From NCBI RefSeq assembly GCF_039545135.1, contig NZ_BAABRU010000028.1, forward strand, positions 1 to 43,455: 43,455 nucleotides of DNA, read 5' to 3'. The DNA is from Herpetosiphon gulosus. GTDB taxonomy: Bacteria > Chloroflexota > Chloroflexia > Chloroflexales > Herpetosiphonaceae. This document shows positions 1 through 7,375 of the stretch, in pieces. Position 1 is the stretch's first letter. Every line of letters starts with the position of its first letter. A model generated the notes under the pieces. The model did no database searches and had not been told where the DNA came from. It saw only the letters and a list, made by a program, of their open reading frames with translations. The position numbers and the translations under genes are program-made.

Positions 1-315
1 CGGACAATCCGTCAGCGTTTCTACACCCAACCCTGCATCCACCCCATCTCCGCTCTATCCCCGCGTCCCCGCAAACACATCCCAATCATAGTCCCGACGT
101 AGACGGAATAAGATATTTTTTAGGAATGAGGTAGCTCAAATGTACTGAAGTGGGAGTTTTTGAGGGAATTTACAGTTAAGCCCATTAAGCCACCGCTCAT
201 GCGAGGAGCGCAACCCATGCATAGATTGCGCTCCTCTCGCGTTCGTTGTTCACTCCATGAACGGCGCGTTTTTGAAATCCCCCGCCATAGGCAGTACATG
301 CATAAGCGAAAAACG
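1..315. other. Left-edge intergenic region with one hairpin
   Basis: No complete gene is supported here. One plus-strand frame is open from the window edge to a stop at 89-91 and reads as a Ser/Pro/Thr-rich tail, so the end of an upstream gene is possible but cannot be shown. A hairpin lies at 204-234, with 10-bp arms aggagcgcaa / ttgcgctcct and an 11-nt loop. It sits beyond the 3' end of the minus-strand VOC gene and has no T-tract, so it may be a weak terminator. Confidence 0.4.
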
Positions 316-729
316 CTACCCGGTATAGTGGGCACTGAATTCCTGCGATGGGGCAATCGTCGTAATCACATCAATGAGCACTCCATTCGGATCAGCCGTG
401 ATGAAATGGCGTTGTCCCCAAGCTTCATGACTGAGTTCGCGGAGCAATGGGAGCGCCGCGTGGGTGATTAATTGTTCATAGACGGCATCAACATCGCCCA
501 CCTCCATATTGAGAATCAACCCCGTTGTTGGCTGTTGTGCGACAGTTGGTACGCTCGAATGGGTATAATCGACGATAGCAAGCTCATAGTGCTCGGCAGT
601 GGTATGGCGCAAACTGATATACCACGTCGATTCAAACGTTGGGTAAAATCCAAAATACTGCGTATAAAATGCGGCTGTTTCAGCAACACGCATGCTTTGA
701 ATGACGGGATAGATACTCGTTGGTTGCAT
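316..729 (-). CDS. VOC/glyoxalase-bleomycin resistance family protein
   Basis: This 137-aa protein is a single vicinal-oxygen-chelate module. An early segment ([16 protein letters not shown]) and a late segment ([18 protein letters not shown]) match the pairing strand and the WGxR...DPxG ending typical of the family. Members bind metal or small molecules and act as dioxygenases, lyases or resistance proteins; the substrate cannot be read from sequence. The ATG at 729 is chosen because an upstream extension would run through the operators and promoter at 754-810. The gene diverges from a TetR regulator and has a consensus promoter overlapped by the regulator's likely operator, so it is probably the repressed target and perhaps an efflux-free detoxification enzyme. 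Confidence 0.85.
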   Translation of the reverse strand: MQPTSIYPVIQSMRVAETAAFYTQYFGFYPTFESTWYISLRHTTAEHYELAIVDYTHSSVPTVAQQPTTGLILNMEVGDVDAVYEQLITHAALPLLRELSHEAWGQRHFITADPNGVLIDVITTIAPSQEFSAHYTG

Positions 730-753
730 AGACACTCTCAATCGCGTATACTT

Positions 754-784
754 GATAGAAACATACAGACTGTATGTTTCTATC
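754..784. promoter_or_regulatory. Putative TetR operator 1 (perfect inverted repeat)
   Basis: There is a perfect inverted repeat of 15-bp arms (754-768 and 770-784) around one central base. Its 17-bp core acatacagactgtatgt (761-777) recurs with only the central base changed in operator 2. Centres are 26 bp apart. It covers the expected transcription start of the minus-strand VOC gene and lies upstream of the TetR gene. The sequence symmetry is seen; the binding protein is inferred from gene context. Confidence 0.8.
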
Positions 785-810
785 ATACATACAGTCTGTA
801 TGTTTGTCAA
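782..810 (-). promoter_or_regulatory. Sigma70-type promoter of the VOC gene
   Basis: On the minus strand TTGACA (805-810) is followed by a 17-bp spacer and TATGAT (782-787), close to the vegetative consensus. Transcription would start near 775 and read into the gene beginning at 729. Operator 2 is almost wholly inside the spacer. Confidence 0.75.
787..803. promoter_or_regulatory. Putative TetR operator 2
   Basis: The 17-bp core acatacagtctgtatgt repeats operator 1 with only the central base changed. It falls within the -35/-10 spacer of the minus-strand promoter, so a bound repressor would block RNA polymerase. It is 24 bp upstream of the TetR start codon, which suggests autoregulation as well. 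Confidence 0.8.
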
Positions 811-826
811 TCCATAGGAGTTACGA

Positions 827-1429
827 ATGGTCGATCGTCGTCCTTCAACCAAAGCTGAACAGCGCACCCTCACAACCGCCCGCTTACTCAGGATAGCCCG
901 CACGCAATTTGCCGAACACGGCTATGCACATGCCTCGACGGAACACATTGTCCACCAAGCTGGGGTCACTCGCGGAGCGCTCTATCATTATTTTGATAAT
1001 AAAGCGGGTTTATTTCGCGCGGTTGTGGCAGAGCTGCAACACGAGGTCGCTCAACGGATTGCCGAGGCGACGAGCACCACCCCAGATCCATGGGAACAAC
1101 TCCTGATCGGCTGTCGAGCATTTTTGCGGGCCAGCCTTGATCACGAGGTTCAGCAGATTCTCTTGATCGATGGGCCTGCCGTTTTAGGGTGGGACGCATG
1201 GCGCAAGCTCGATGCAGACCATGCAATGCGGTTACTCGAGGCGGGCATCCGTCAACTTGCGGATGCTGGCGAAATTGTTGTTTCCTCGATTTCTGCCATG
1301 ACCCATGTCCTTTCTGGGGCGATGAATGAAGCGGTATTGTGGATTGCTCAAGCGACCGAACCGCAAACAGCGCTTGATGAGGCCATTGCGGTGTTGGAAC
1401 AACTGCTCTCAGGGCTTCGTCAGCGTTAA
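827..1429 (+). CDS. TetR/AcrR family transcriptional regulator
   Basis: This 200-aa protein has the usual TetR length. The N-terminal helix-turn-helix (about residues 15-60) contains [19 protein letters not shown] followed by [20 protein letters not shown], the classic recognition helix plus YxHF segment. The remaining ~140 residues form the helical ligand-binding and dimerisation domain, whose ligand is unknown. The ATG at 827 follows a taggag ribosome site at 815-820. Two matched 17-bp palindromes lie just upstream, shared with the divergent VOC gene. By family precedent it represses both itself and that gene until an inducer binds. Confidence 0.93.
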   Translation: MVDRRPSTKAEQRTLTTARLLRIARTQFAEHGYAHASTEHIVHQAGVTRGALYHYFDNKAGLFRAVVAELQHEVAQRIAEATSTTPDPWEQLLIGCRAFLRASLDHEVQQILLIDGPAVLGWDAWRKLDADHAMRLLEAGIRQLADAGEIVVSSISAMTHVLSGAMNEAVLWIAQATEPQTALDEAIAVLEQLLSGLRQR

Positions 1430-1644
1430 TCAGTGCTGCCACGCACTTCCATGAACCATCGGGATGATGTGTTTCATTGACATACAATGCAATCATACAA
1501 ATGGGCTGGTGTGGGTGATGACATCCCGTCCGCCCCATGGTTATGGTGGACAGATGCACCCCGTTGCTTGACAACCATCCCAATGAAGCGGGGCGTACCA
1601 TCGCAAATTGCTGGTGTTCCGCTACCACGTGCTGGAGGTTCATC

Positions 1645-2163
1645 ATGATCCCCCTTACTCTGCTGACGGTCGGTCATACGGTTCCTGACTGGACATTGTC
1701 TGATGTTCACGGACAGCCCTATACCCTGTCGCGCTCGCTTGGTCTGTCTGGGGCACTCCTGACCTTCATCCGTGGGATGTTTTGCCCGTACTGCACCGCT
1801 CAATTGCACCAACTTCGTGAACATAGTGCCCCGATCCTTGCCCAGGGCGTGCAGCCACTCGTCATTGCAGCCCATGGCCCGGAGGCGCTCGCCGTTCACG
1901 CGGCGCTGGAAAACCGTCTGCCCATTCTGATCGATAGCGATCGGCATGTCATTACCACCTACGGCCTGCGCCATGATCTGCGCACCTACGCCGATGTGGG
2001 CTATCCGACGGGGGCGCTCGTGCACCCAACCACGGCCTTACTTGATACAGAACGTCGTCTCCGCTGGATCTACCGTGGCATCAACCCCGCCGACCGCCCC
2101 CGCCTTCCGATGATCCTGGAACAGATTGCCTTGCTCAACCGCCCCGCACACGATGGGGCATAA
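1645..2163 (+). CDS. Peroxiredoxin-like (AhpC/TSA/redoxin) thioredoxin-fold protein
   Basis: This is a 172-aa cytoplasmic thioredoxin-fold protein. The GHTVPDWTLSDVHGQPYTLS start is the usual redoxin opening, and FIRGMFCPYC places a CxxC pair at residues 47 and 50, where AhpC/TSA-like proteins carry the active site. It probably reduces peroxides or acts as a thiol oxidoreductase; the electron donor is unknown. The start at 1645 is preferred over one at 1537 because of the ggagg site at 1633-1637 and the good domain fit. It converges with the minus-strand lamin-tail gene, with a long hairpin between them. Confidence 0.88.
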   Translation: MIPLTLLTVGHTVPDWTLSDVHGQPYTLSRSLGLSGALLTFIRGMFCPYCTAQLHQLREHSAPILAQGVQPLVIAAHGPEALAVHAALENRLPILIDSDRHVITTYGLRHDLRTYADVGYPTGALVHPTTALLDTERRLRWIYRGINPADRPRLPMILEQIALLNRPAHDGA

Positions 2164-2189
2164 ACCCGCTCTGGCGCGTCTCGGGTACA

Positions 2190-2246
2190 GGCTCCAAATA
2201 CCATGGATCGCGTATATATGGCACCCGCTCCATGGTATTTAGAGCC
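2190..2246. terminator. Long hairpin between convergent genes
   Basis: Arms of 17 bp (2190-2206 and 2230-2246) pair with a single mismatch around a 23-nt loop. There is no T-tract on either side. Its position between convergent genes suggests bidirectional termination or mRNA 3'-end protection. Confidence 0.5.
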
Positions 2247-2346
2247 GGATCGGGCGTTGTTGGCATTGGTTGAACGGTACATCTCTTTCGTTCACACATA
2301 GCTCAGCGCGACTCATAGCGTGATAGGCTCCTGCGCGATGTCCTAC

Positions 2347-3003
2347 CTACTGACTCCGATAGCTTACTTGAAATCCATCACGCCGAAAGAGCACAGCGGG
2401 ATCGGTGGTCGTATTATTCCAAATCGGTCCGCCTGCTTGCGAAACAATCACCAAGGATTGGCCTGGGGCGATCGTGCCACTGAGGATGGCATGGCGCTGA
2501 TTGCCATTCATAGAGCAAATCCACCAATCCGTTAAATCCACCGTTTGGGTAGATTGGTTGCGAAGCGTGACAGTTTCCGGATTACCAGCTTTATTGACAT
2601 TTTTTATCGCAATCGGCAGGTTGGGGGCAGCGGTATTAGCGACACCCGAACATGTTGGATTGACCGTGATCAAGGTCGGGGTTGGCGGAATCGCCGTTGG
2701 GGGAACTGCCGTGGGCGTTGGCAGGGGTGTATGCGTGGGAATCGGGGTGGGGGTGGCCGTGGGTGGTGGTGGAGCTTTGACAACGAGCGGCAGATAGCTC
2801 GATAGGCTGATGGGGACGATTGTTGGTATGACGGTTGGGGTTAGCGTGGCGGTTGGAGTCAGGGTGGCGGTTGGGATGAGCGTCCCCCCATCACTACTTC
2901 GTGTTGTCGAACGAGATGCAGGCAATGGCGCGGCAAGGGCTTGATAGCCGAGCAGAAAGCAGCCAAGGATACCCACTCCAACGAGGATGAGACGACGGAT
3001 CAT
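2347..3003 (-). CDS. Secreted lamin-tail-domain protein with Pro/Thr linker
   Basis: This 218-aa exported protein opens with a signal peptide (MIRRLILVGVGILGCFLLGY, cleavage near ALAA at residues 22-25). A Thr/Pro-rich linker (about 40-115) contains SSYLPLVVKA, a motif shared in looser form by other secreted proteins in this window. Residues 130-215 resemble a lamin-tail domain: IAIKNVNKAGNPETVTLRNQS, then DLTDWWICS and the typical IAPGQSLVIVS. Such domains form an Ig-like fold on cell-surface or nuclease-associated proteins. The ATG at 3003 is chosen for the ggaggag site just ahead of it. The role is probably a cell-surface binding module; the ligand is unknown. Confidence 0.8.
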   Translation of the reverse strand: MIRRLILVGVGILGCFLLGYQALAAPLPASRSTTRSSDGGTLIPTATLTPTATLTPTVIPTIVPISLSSYLPLVVKAPPPPTATPTPIPTHTPLPTPTAVPPTAIPPTPTLITVNPTCSGVANTAAPNLPIAIKNVNKAGNPETVTLRNQSTQTVDLTDWWICSMNGNQRHAILSGTIAPGQSLVIVSQAGGPIWNNTTTDPAVLFRRDGFQVSYRSQ

Positions 3004-3132
3004 GACGATTCTCCTCCAAAGCAATACAGCAATCACGAATCGCAGTCACCAGTGCATCGCGACGGTGACTGTCATACGGTGTATTATACGCCATAGGCCA
3101 CATGGTGAACTTAAACATACCTATCTGGCTAT

Positions 3133-3161
3133 TTGCAGTCCATGCACCGAGGTGGTATACT
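3133..3161 (+). promoter_or_regulatory. Promoter of the candidate small RNA
   Basis: TTGCAG (3133-3138), a 17-bp spacer and TATACT (3156-3161) make a good vegetative promoter on the plus strand. The predicted start is about 3168. No coding sequence follows before the terminator at 3195-3228. Confidence 0.6.
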
Positions 3162-3167
3162 GGGTTC

Positions 3168-3228
3168 CTCGACGTTCTCGCCACGTAACGGCGAACGCGC
3201 AGTTCATGGGGTGAACTGCGCGTTTTTT
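3168..3228 (+). ncRNA. Candidate ~60-nt small RNA
   Basis: The span runs from the predicted start of a good promoter to the end of a textbook intrinsic terminator. Besides the terminator stem it contains a second imperfect stem at about 3172-3196 (cgttctcgcc against ggcgaacg). No open reading frame of any length fits. The call rests only on the spacing of promoter and terminator; no known RNA family was recognised. It could instead be an attenuated leader of the FG-GAP gene 280 bp downstream. Confidence 0.45.
3195..3228 (+). terminator. Intrinsic terminator
   Basis: Perfect 12-bp arms acgcgcagttca (3195-3206) and tgaactgcgcgt (3212-3223) enclose a 5-nt loop and run into a T6 tract (3223-3228). 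This is the clearest rho-independent terminator in the window. Confidence 0.88.
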
Positions 3229-3509
3229 GTCGGTGGGTTAACTCCCTCACAGCTTAATTGCCCGGCATTGGCCGACATGACGCTTGCGTAGCTGGTCTTT
3301 CGTCAACGACGAGCACGGTTTCTCCACACCCTCCTTCCGCTCAAGCCAACCCACCCACATCCTGATTACGTTCTGTTTACGCTCCCACGCTATGCTCGTC
3401 ATGGGACGACAGGAACATACTGCGCACGATCATCCGCGTCGTTCTCGCCCCATCCCATGCCGTCGCGTCGGCTTGAGGGACGGTGTTCTCGGGTGCGCTT
3501 GGAGGGTTT

Positions 3510-5543
3510 ATGGGTCTGTTCTGGTGGTTACCGCGTCGCTGGTGGCGCATCGTTCGCATCATGCTGCTCACGCTGTTCACGCTGGCATGTGGACTGGTCG
3601 GGTGGAACCCGGTCGCACGGACGACCGCAGCCTCACGCCCGACCGTGGACGAGACCACCATTCGTCCACTCCTCACGCTCCACCAGCAGGCGTATTTCAA
3701 GCCCACGCAGGTCTCCATCGCCGATGCAATGGGATGGAGTGTAGCCGTGGATGGGGATACCCTCGTGGTTGGTGTGCCCCACGAGGATAGTAGCACCGCT
3801 GGAGTCCAAAACAGTGCCACCCCGACCGTGGATGAGGCGGTACTCGATGCTGGAGCCGTATATGTGTTTGTGCGCACAGGAACAACCTGGAGTCAGCAAG
3901 CCTACCTCAAAGCATCGCAGGTCTCCGCCGAGGATGGCTTTGGTACGCATGTCGCAATCCACGGCGATACGATTGTGGTTGGTGCGCCCCACGAGGATAG
4001 CAGCACCACCGGAGTCCAGAACAGTGCCACCCCAACCGTCGATGAGGCGGCCCTCGATGCTGGAGCCGTGTATGTGTTTGTGCGCACGGAAACGATCTGG
4101 CAACAACAGGCCTACCTCAAAGCATCGCAGGTCTCGCCAGCGGACATGGTTGGAACCAGTGTCGCTATCACCGGGGACACGATCGTCGTGGGAGCAACCG
4201 GGGAAGCCAGTAGTACGGCAGGAGTGCAAAACAGTGCGACCCCTACGGTCGATGAAACCACGCCCGAGGCTGGGGCCGCGTTGGTGTTTACACGCAACGG
4301 GACAACATGGAGCCAGCAGGCGTATCTCAAAGCATCACAAGTCTCGGCTGGCGATATCTTTGGCAAGTATGTGGCGATCGCCGATGACACTATCGTGGTT
4401 GGTGCACCGCAAGAGGATAGCAGTACTGTGGGTATTCAGCATAGTGCCACACCGACCGTGGACGAGGCCGCCCTCGATGCTGGGGCGGCGTATGTCTTCG
4501 TGCGGAGCGGGACGATGTGGAATCAGCAGGCGTATCTCAAAGCATCACAAGTTTCGGCTGGCGATATCTTTGGCTGGAGTGTCGCGGTCGATGGGGAGAC
4601 CATCGTGGTCGGTGTGCCCCATGACGATAGTAGTACCACCGGAATCCAGAACAGTGCCACGCCGACGGTGGATGAAGCGTCAATTGATGCTGGGGCTGCC
4701 TCTGTCTTTATGCGGAGCGGGACGACGTGGAGCCAGCAGGCCTACTTCAAAGCATCGCAGGTCTCGGCTGGCGATATCGTGGGGTTTAGTGTTGCCGTGG
4801 ATGGGGACACCATTGTGGTGGGCGCACCGCACGAGGACAGTAGTCGTGCTGGGGTCCAGAACAGTGCCGTGCCAACGGTGGACGAAGCGATGCTTGATGC
4901 AGGCGCGGCGTATCGATTTAGTCGCAGTGGCACGACGTGGAGCCAGCAGGCCTACCTGAAAGCCGTCCAAGTATCAGCGTCAGACATCGTTGGCTTCAGT
5001 GTGGCCGTGGACGGGGAGACGATCGTGATTGGTGCGCCGTATGAGGATAGCAGTACCACCGGAGTTCAGCACAGTACCATGCCGACCGTGGATGAGGCGG
5101 CCCTCGATGCCGGAGCCGTGTATGGCTTGAGCACTGGTCACGTCCAGTATCTGCCCTTCGTCGCAACCAGTCAGCCGTTGCTGCTTGCCACCCTCACTCC
5201 GGTTGCCGTGCCGACGATGCCCGTGACGACCCCACGAATGATCTTTTTTACCGCCACAATCACGCTTCCGAACGAACTCCCCGCCTATGGGCATTATTGG
5301 CTATCGGCCCATCCCCGCATGCTTGTCCCTAGTCTCGTTGACGATGCGGTGATGCTACGAGCAGGAACGACTACCATCTTTGCCTATACCTACAGTTTAC
5401 AAGGCCAACCGCTCGCAGCATTCGTCGAACTCCCGGCGGACGTGCTGCTGCCGTGGGCAGGCCACGCGATCACGATCGAATTGACGGATGTTTCTGGCAG
5501 CGTCTATAGCAGCACCCCACTCTATCTGCTCTGGACTCCCTAA
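3510..5543 (+). CDS. Membrane-anchored or secreted FG-GAP repeat protein
   Basis: This 677-aa protein has an N-terminal hydrophobic segment (about residues 12-35, WRIVRIMLLTLFTLACGLVG) that serves as signal or anchor. Seven tandem repeats of exactly 70 residues follow (about 59-548). Each begins QQAYLKASQVSAGDI, contains a DTIVVGAP strand and ends DAGAVYVFVR, matching the FG-GAP/integrin-type beta-propeller blade. Seven blades would close a propeller. The last ~130 residues start with VQYLPFVATSQP, then a beta-rich domain. The start at 3510 follows ggaggg at 3501-3506. It is probably a surface adhesin or scaffold; the ligand is unknown. The repeats are also very similar at DNA level. Confidence 0.88.
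   Translation: MGLFWWLPRRWWRIVRIMLLTLFTLACGLVGWNPVARTTAASRPTVDETTIRPLLTLHQQAYFKPTQVSIADAMGWSVAVDGDTLVVGVPHEDSSTAGVQNSATPTVDEAVLDAGAVYVFVRTGTTWSQQAYLKASQVSAEDGFGTHVAIHGDTIVVGAPHEDSSTTGVQNSATPTVDEAALDAGAVYVFVRTETIWQQQAYLKASQVSPADMVGTSVAITGDTIVVGATGEASSTAGVQNSATPTVDETTPEAGAALVFTRNGTTWSQQAYLKASQVSAGDIFGKYVAIADDTIVVGAPQEDSSTVGIQHSATPTVDEAALDAGAAYVFVRSGTMWNQQAYLKASQVSAGDIFGWSVAVDGETIVVGVPHDDSSTTGIQNSATPTVDEASIDAGAASVFMRSGTTWSQQAYFKASQVSAGDIVGFSVAVDGDTIVVGAPHEDSSRAGVQNSAVPTVDEAMLDAGAAYRFSRSGTTWSQQAYLKAVQVSASDIVGFSVAVDGETIVIGAPYEDSSTTGVQHSTMPTVDEAALDAGAVYGLSTGHVQYLPFVATSQPLLLATLTPVAVPTMPVTTPRMIFFTATITLPNELPAYGHYWLSAHPRMLVPSLVDDAVMLRAGTTTIFAYTYSLQGQPLAAFVELPADVLLPWAGHAITIELTDVSGSVYSSTPLYLLWTP
3684..5153 (+). 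repeat. Seven tandem 210-bp coding repeats
   Basis: In-frame 210-bp units begin at 3684, 3894, 4104, 4314, 4524, 4734 and 4944. Each encodes one 70-aa FG-GAP blade. Units 4, 5 and 6 are the most alike. The unit length is constant, as expected from unequal recombination or replication slippage. Confidence 0.92.
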
Positions 5544-5552
5544 TTCCCACCC

Positions 5553-5589
5553 CCTATCGGCTCCGTGCGCTTGGGTCGGAGCCGATAGG
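5553..5589. terminator. Hairpin downstream of the FG-GAP gene
   Basis: Perfect 12-bp arms cctatcggctcc (5553-5564) and ggagccgatagg (5578-5589) enclose a 13-nt loop, ten bases after the stop codon. There is no T-tract. It is probably a terminator or an mRNA 3'-end stabiliser. Confidence 0.6.
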
Positions 5590-5939
5590 AGCACATACCC
5601 GTCGCAAGCACGGTGCAACACCGATCGTAGAGGGAGCACAGGAGGGTAGCCAATGTCCTCACCTGACCTCATAACAACAGCCCATTACCACCATTGATCT
5701 TCCAGCGGGGAGCAAACAAATGGTGCGTTCTCACGACTATCCTCCATCGCGCTTCTCAGGCCAAATACTACAGAATGTGGTATACTCTCTATCACATTGC
5801 CCACTGTTGTGTCTCCGTTTCTCGACACGCCGCTTCCATGACCTCGCCTAGCATTGCCTCCCATAGGAACACAACTCATTCTTCCCGAAGCTTATGCGGT
5901 TGAGACCAGCCATTGGTTCGTGTATAGCGGGAGGGCCAC
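5590..5939. other. Intergenic region with a possible promoter
   Basis: No gene is supported. A gtggtatact segment gives a TATACT -10 candidate at 5781-5786 on the plus strand, but the matching -35 position is poor. It would start transcription about 147 bp before the LuxR-type gene. Nothing else was seen. Confidence 0.35.
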
Positions 5940-6161
5940 ATGTCCCCAACGAAACGGCTCAGTCCACGGAAACTCCAGATTCTTGCACTCGTGGCGGAAG
6001 GAAAAACCGATCGGCATATTGCCATCCTACTGGGCATCGGCGAGTCCACCGTTAAGGCCTATTTGCATGAAGTGTATACGCTTTTGCGTGTGCAAAATCG
6101 GGCTGCTGCGGTGTATTGGTACTGCCATTATCTAGGACTGACGGCCCCCATCAAAGAATAG
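5940..6161 (+). CDS. Small solo LuxR/GerE-type helix-turn-helix protein
   Basis: This 73-aa protein is little more than one GerE-type DNA-binding domain. LSPRKLQILALVAEGKTDRHIA is followed by LLGIGESTVKAYLHEVYTLL, with the usual STVK recognition helix, then RVQNRAAAVYWYCHY. There is no receiver or autoinducer domain, so it resembles the GerE class. The gggagg site ahead of the ATG supports the start. It lies 72 bp upstream of an unrecognised 283-aa gene in the same direction and may control or be co-transcribed with it. The regulon is unknown. Confidence 0.82.
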   Translation: MSPTKRLSPRKLQILALVAEGKTDRHIAILLGIGESTVKAYLHEVYTLLRVQNRAAAVYWYCHYLGLTAPIKE

Positions 6162-6233
6162 GCTATAGCGCTACCTAGCTATCGTGTACAGTAGTCGTAT
6201 ACCAAATCTTCTTTTGACCCTTCGGGAGGCCGT

Positions 6234-7085
6234 ATGAATGACCAAGGAATTGATCAGGTCCACGACTGGTTACGGGTTAATGATCCGGTGTATTATCAAG
6301 CCTATCATGCGTCTGAAACCATTGCTGGGTTTCGTCAACGCCTTCAACTGGCAGAAGATCCGGTGACGAGCGTTGTTTCCAATGCACGCCTTGTCGGGAA
6401 TAACGCCGATGCTGTTTTAAATGATAGCCGCGCCTTGCAAGCCGCAATTAGTACCGCAACCCAAGCGCAAGGGTTGGCCCAATTCAAGAAAAATCCGATG
6501 GATGGGTGTACGAGCGTCATGAATATTGCCCGCATTGCCGCTAATTTTAATCCTATCACCCCCAACATCACTGGAAACTATCAAGCCTACAATACCTATA
6601 TCGAAAAAATCCTGAGTGCTCCATTCTTCAATCTCAATTTCACCGATATCAAAGTGGTCAATCAAAGCAGCAGTAATTGGAATGAAGCAATTGACAGCTT
6701 TGTCAATCTCTTTGAAGGGATTCTTGATTCCGATCGGTCAAAGATTAAAGAGGGTTTGGTTGCCTTAACCAAGGCCGCAACGAGCCACCTCAATCAGAAA
6801 CAAGAACAGCAACTCTTTGTGCAGAATGTGCTCCAAGCAGATACCAATGCCTATACGATTGCCATTTATTATAGTCAAGTCGAGCTCGTGGAAGATTCGA
6901 AAAAAGGGGGCACAACGAAGCAATCTACCTTTAAGGTGGCTCGCACCTTGTTGAGTTTTCGGGTCAATGAATGGCCCTATTTTGCCGAAGCGGTGTGGGG
7001 GAAACATGTCCAAACCGTGATCGATTGGCTCAACGTGAATACCACGACCGCTGGAGCACGAACGGTCAATCTTTGCCTGGAATAA
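6234..7085 (+). CDS. Unrecognised 283-aa protein
   Basis: I do not recognise this family. The protein is 283 aa, has no signal peptide or membrane segment, and looks mostly helical in the first ~200 residues (for example DAVLNDSRALQAAISTATQA) with a more mixed C-terminal third. The start follows cgggagg at 6223-6229. Codon use is clearly less GC-rich than in neighbouring genes, which suggests recent acquisition or unusual expression. The solo LuxR-type protein just upstream hints at regulated expression. A large perfect hairpin follows. Effector or toxin-like roles are possible but nothing in the sequence proves one. Confidence 0.75.
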   Translation: MNDQGIDQVHDWLRVNDPVYYQAYHASETIAGFRQRLQLAEDPVTSVVSNARLVGNNADAVLNDSRALQAAISTATQAQGLAQFKKNPMDGCTSVMNIARIAANFNPITPNITGNYQAYNTYIEKILSAPFFNLNFTDIKVVNQSSSNWNEAIDSFVNLFEGILDSDRSKIKEGLVALTKAATSHLNQKQEQQLFVQNVLQADTNAYTIAIYYSQVELVEDSKKGGTTKQSTFKVARTLLSFRVNEWPYFAEAVWGKHVQTVIDWLNVNTTTAGARTVNLCLE

Positions 7086-7143
7086 CACCCCATCAGCGAT
7101 CAGTTTGGTTACCGTTCCACGCGAAGCATCGCGATCTGACCAC

Positions 7144-7192
7144 AGCATTCCGCACACGCGATGGCGGTTGGCCATCGCGTGTGCGGAATGCT
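7144..7192. terminator. 22-bp perfect hairpin
   Basis: Arms 7144-7165 and 7171-7192 are perfectly complementary over 22 bp with a 5-nt loop (ggttg), 58 bases after the stop of the 283-aa gene. It is too strong to be chance. There is no T-tract; a small second stem (gctcaccagtgagc) follows directly. Confidence 0.65.
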
Positions 7193-7375
7193 CACCAGTG
7201 AGCACTGTGGATCGGACTGATCACGAACTCTGCTCGCGGCAGGAATGATCCTTGATGCTTCCTGCGCGATACCCCTTGACACCCCATGTGCTCCCGGCAA
7301 TAATGCGGTATCCACATGCATTTCCATTCACCCCACTCCATCGTGGTGCTATTTCTGTTGGTAGGGAGATTTTCC

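Larger units (their letters stand above)
3004..3509. other. Intergenic region with a small-RNA candidate
   Basis: This 506-bp gap between two divergent secreted-protein genes holds a plus-strand promoter and terminator pair (see the ncRNA entry). Bases 3229-3500 show no convincing gene or repeat. They probably contain the promoter of the FG-GAP gene, but no strong -35/-10 pair stands out. Confidence 0.5.

Noticed and set aside
1-102. Open frames at the left edge that could be the end of a gene
   Set aside because: Two plus frames are open from the edge, but one looks like linker sequence and neither has a recognisable domain; too short to support.
3751-4959. 402-aa ORF in another frame of the FG-GAP repeats
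   Set aside because: The 210-bp repeat keeps every frame in phase, so any open frame is repeated; composition is implausible and no start signal is present.
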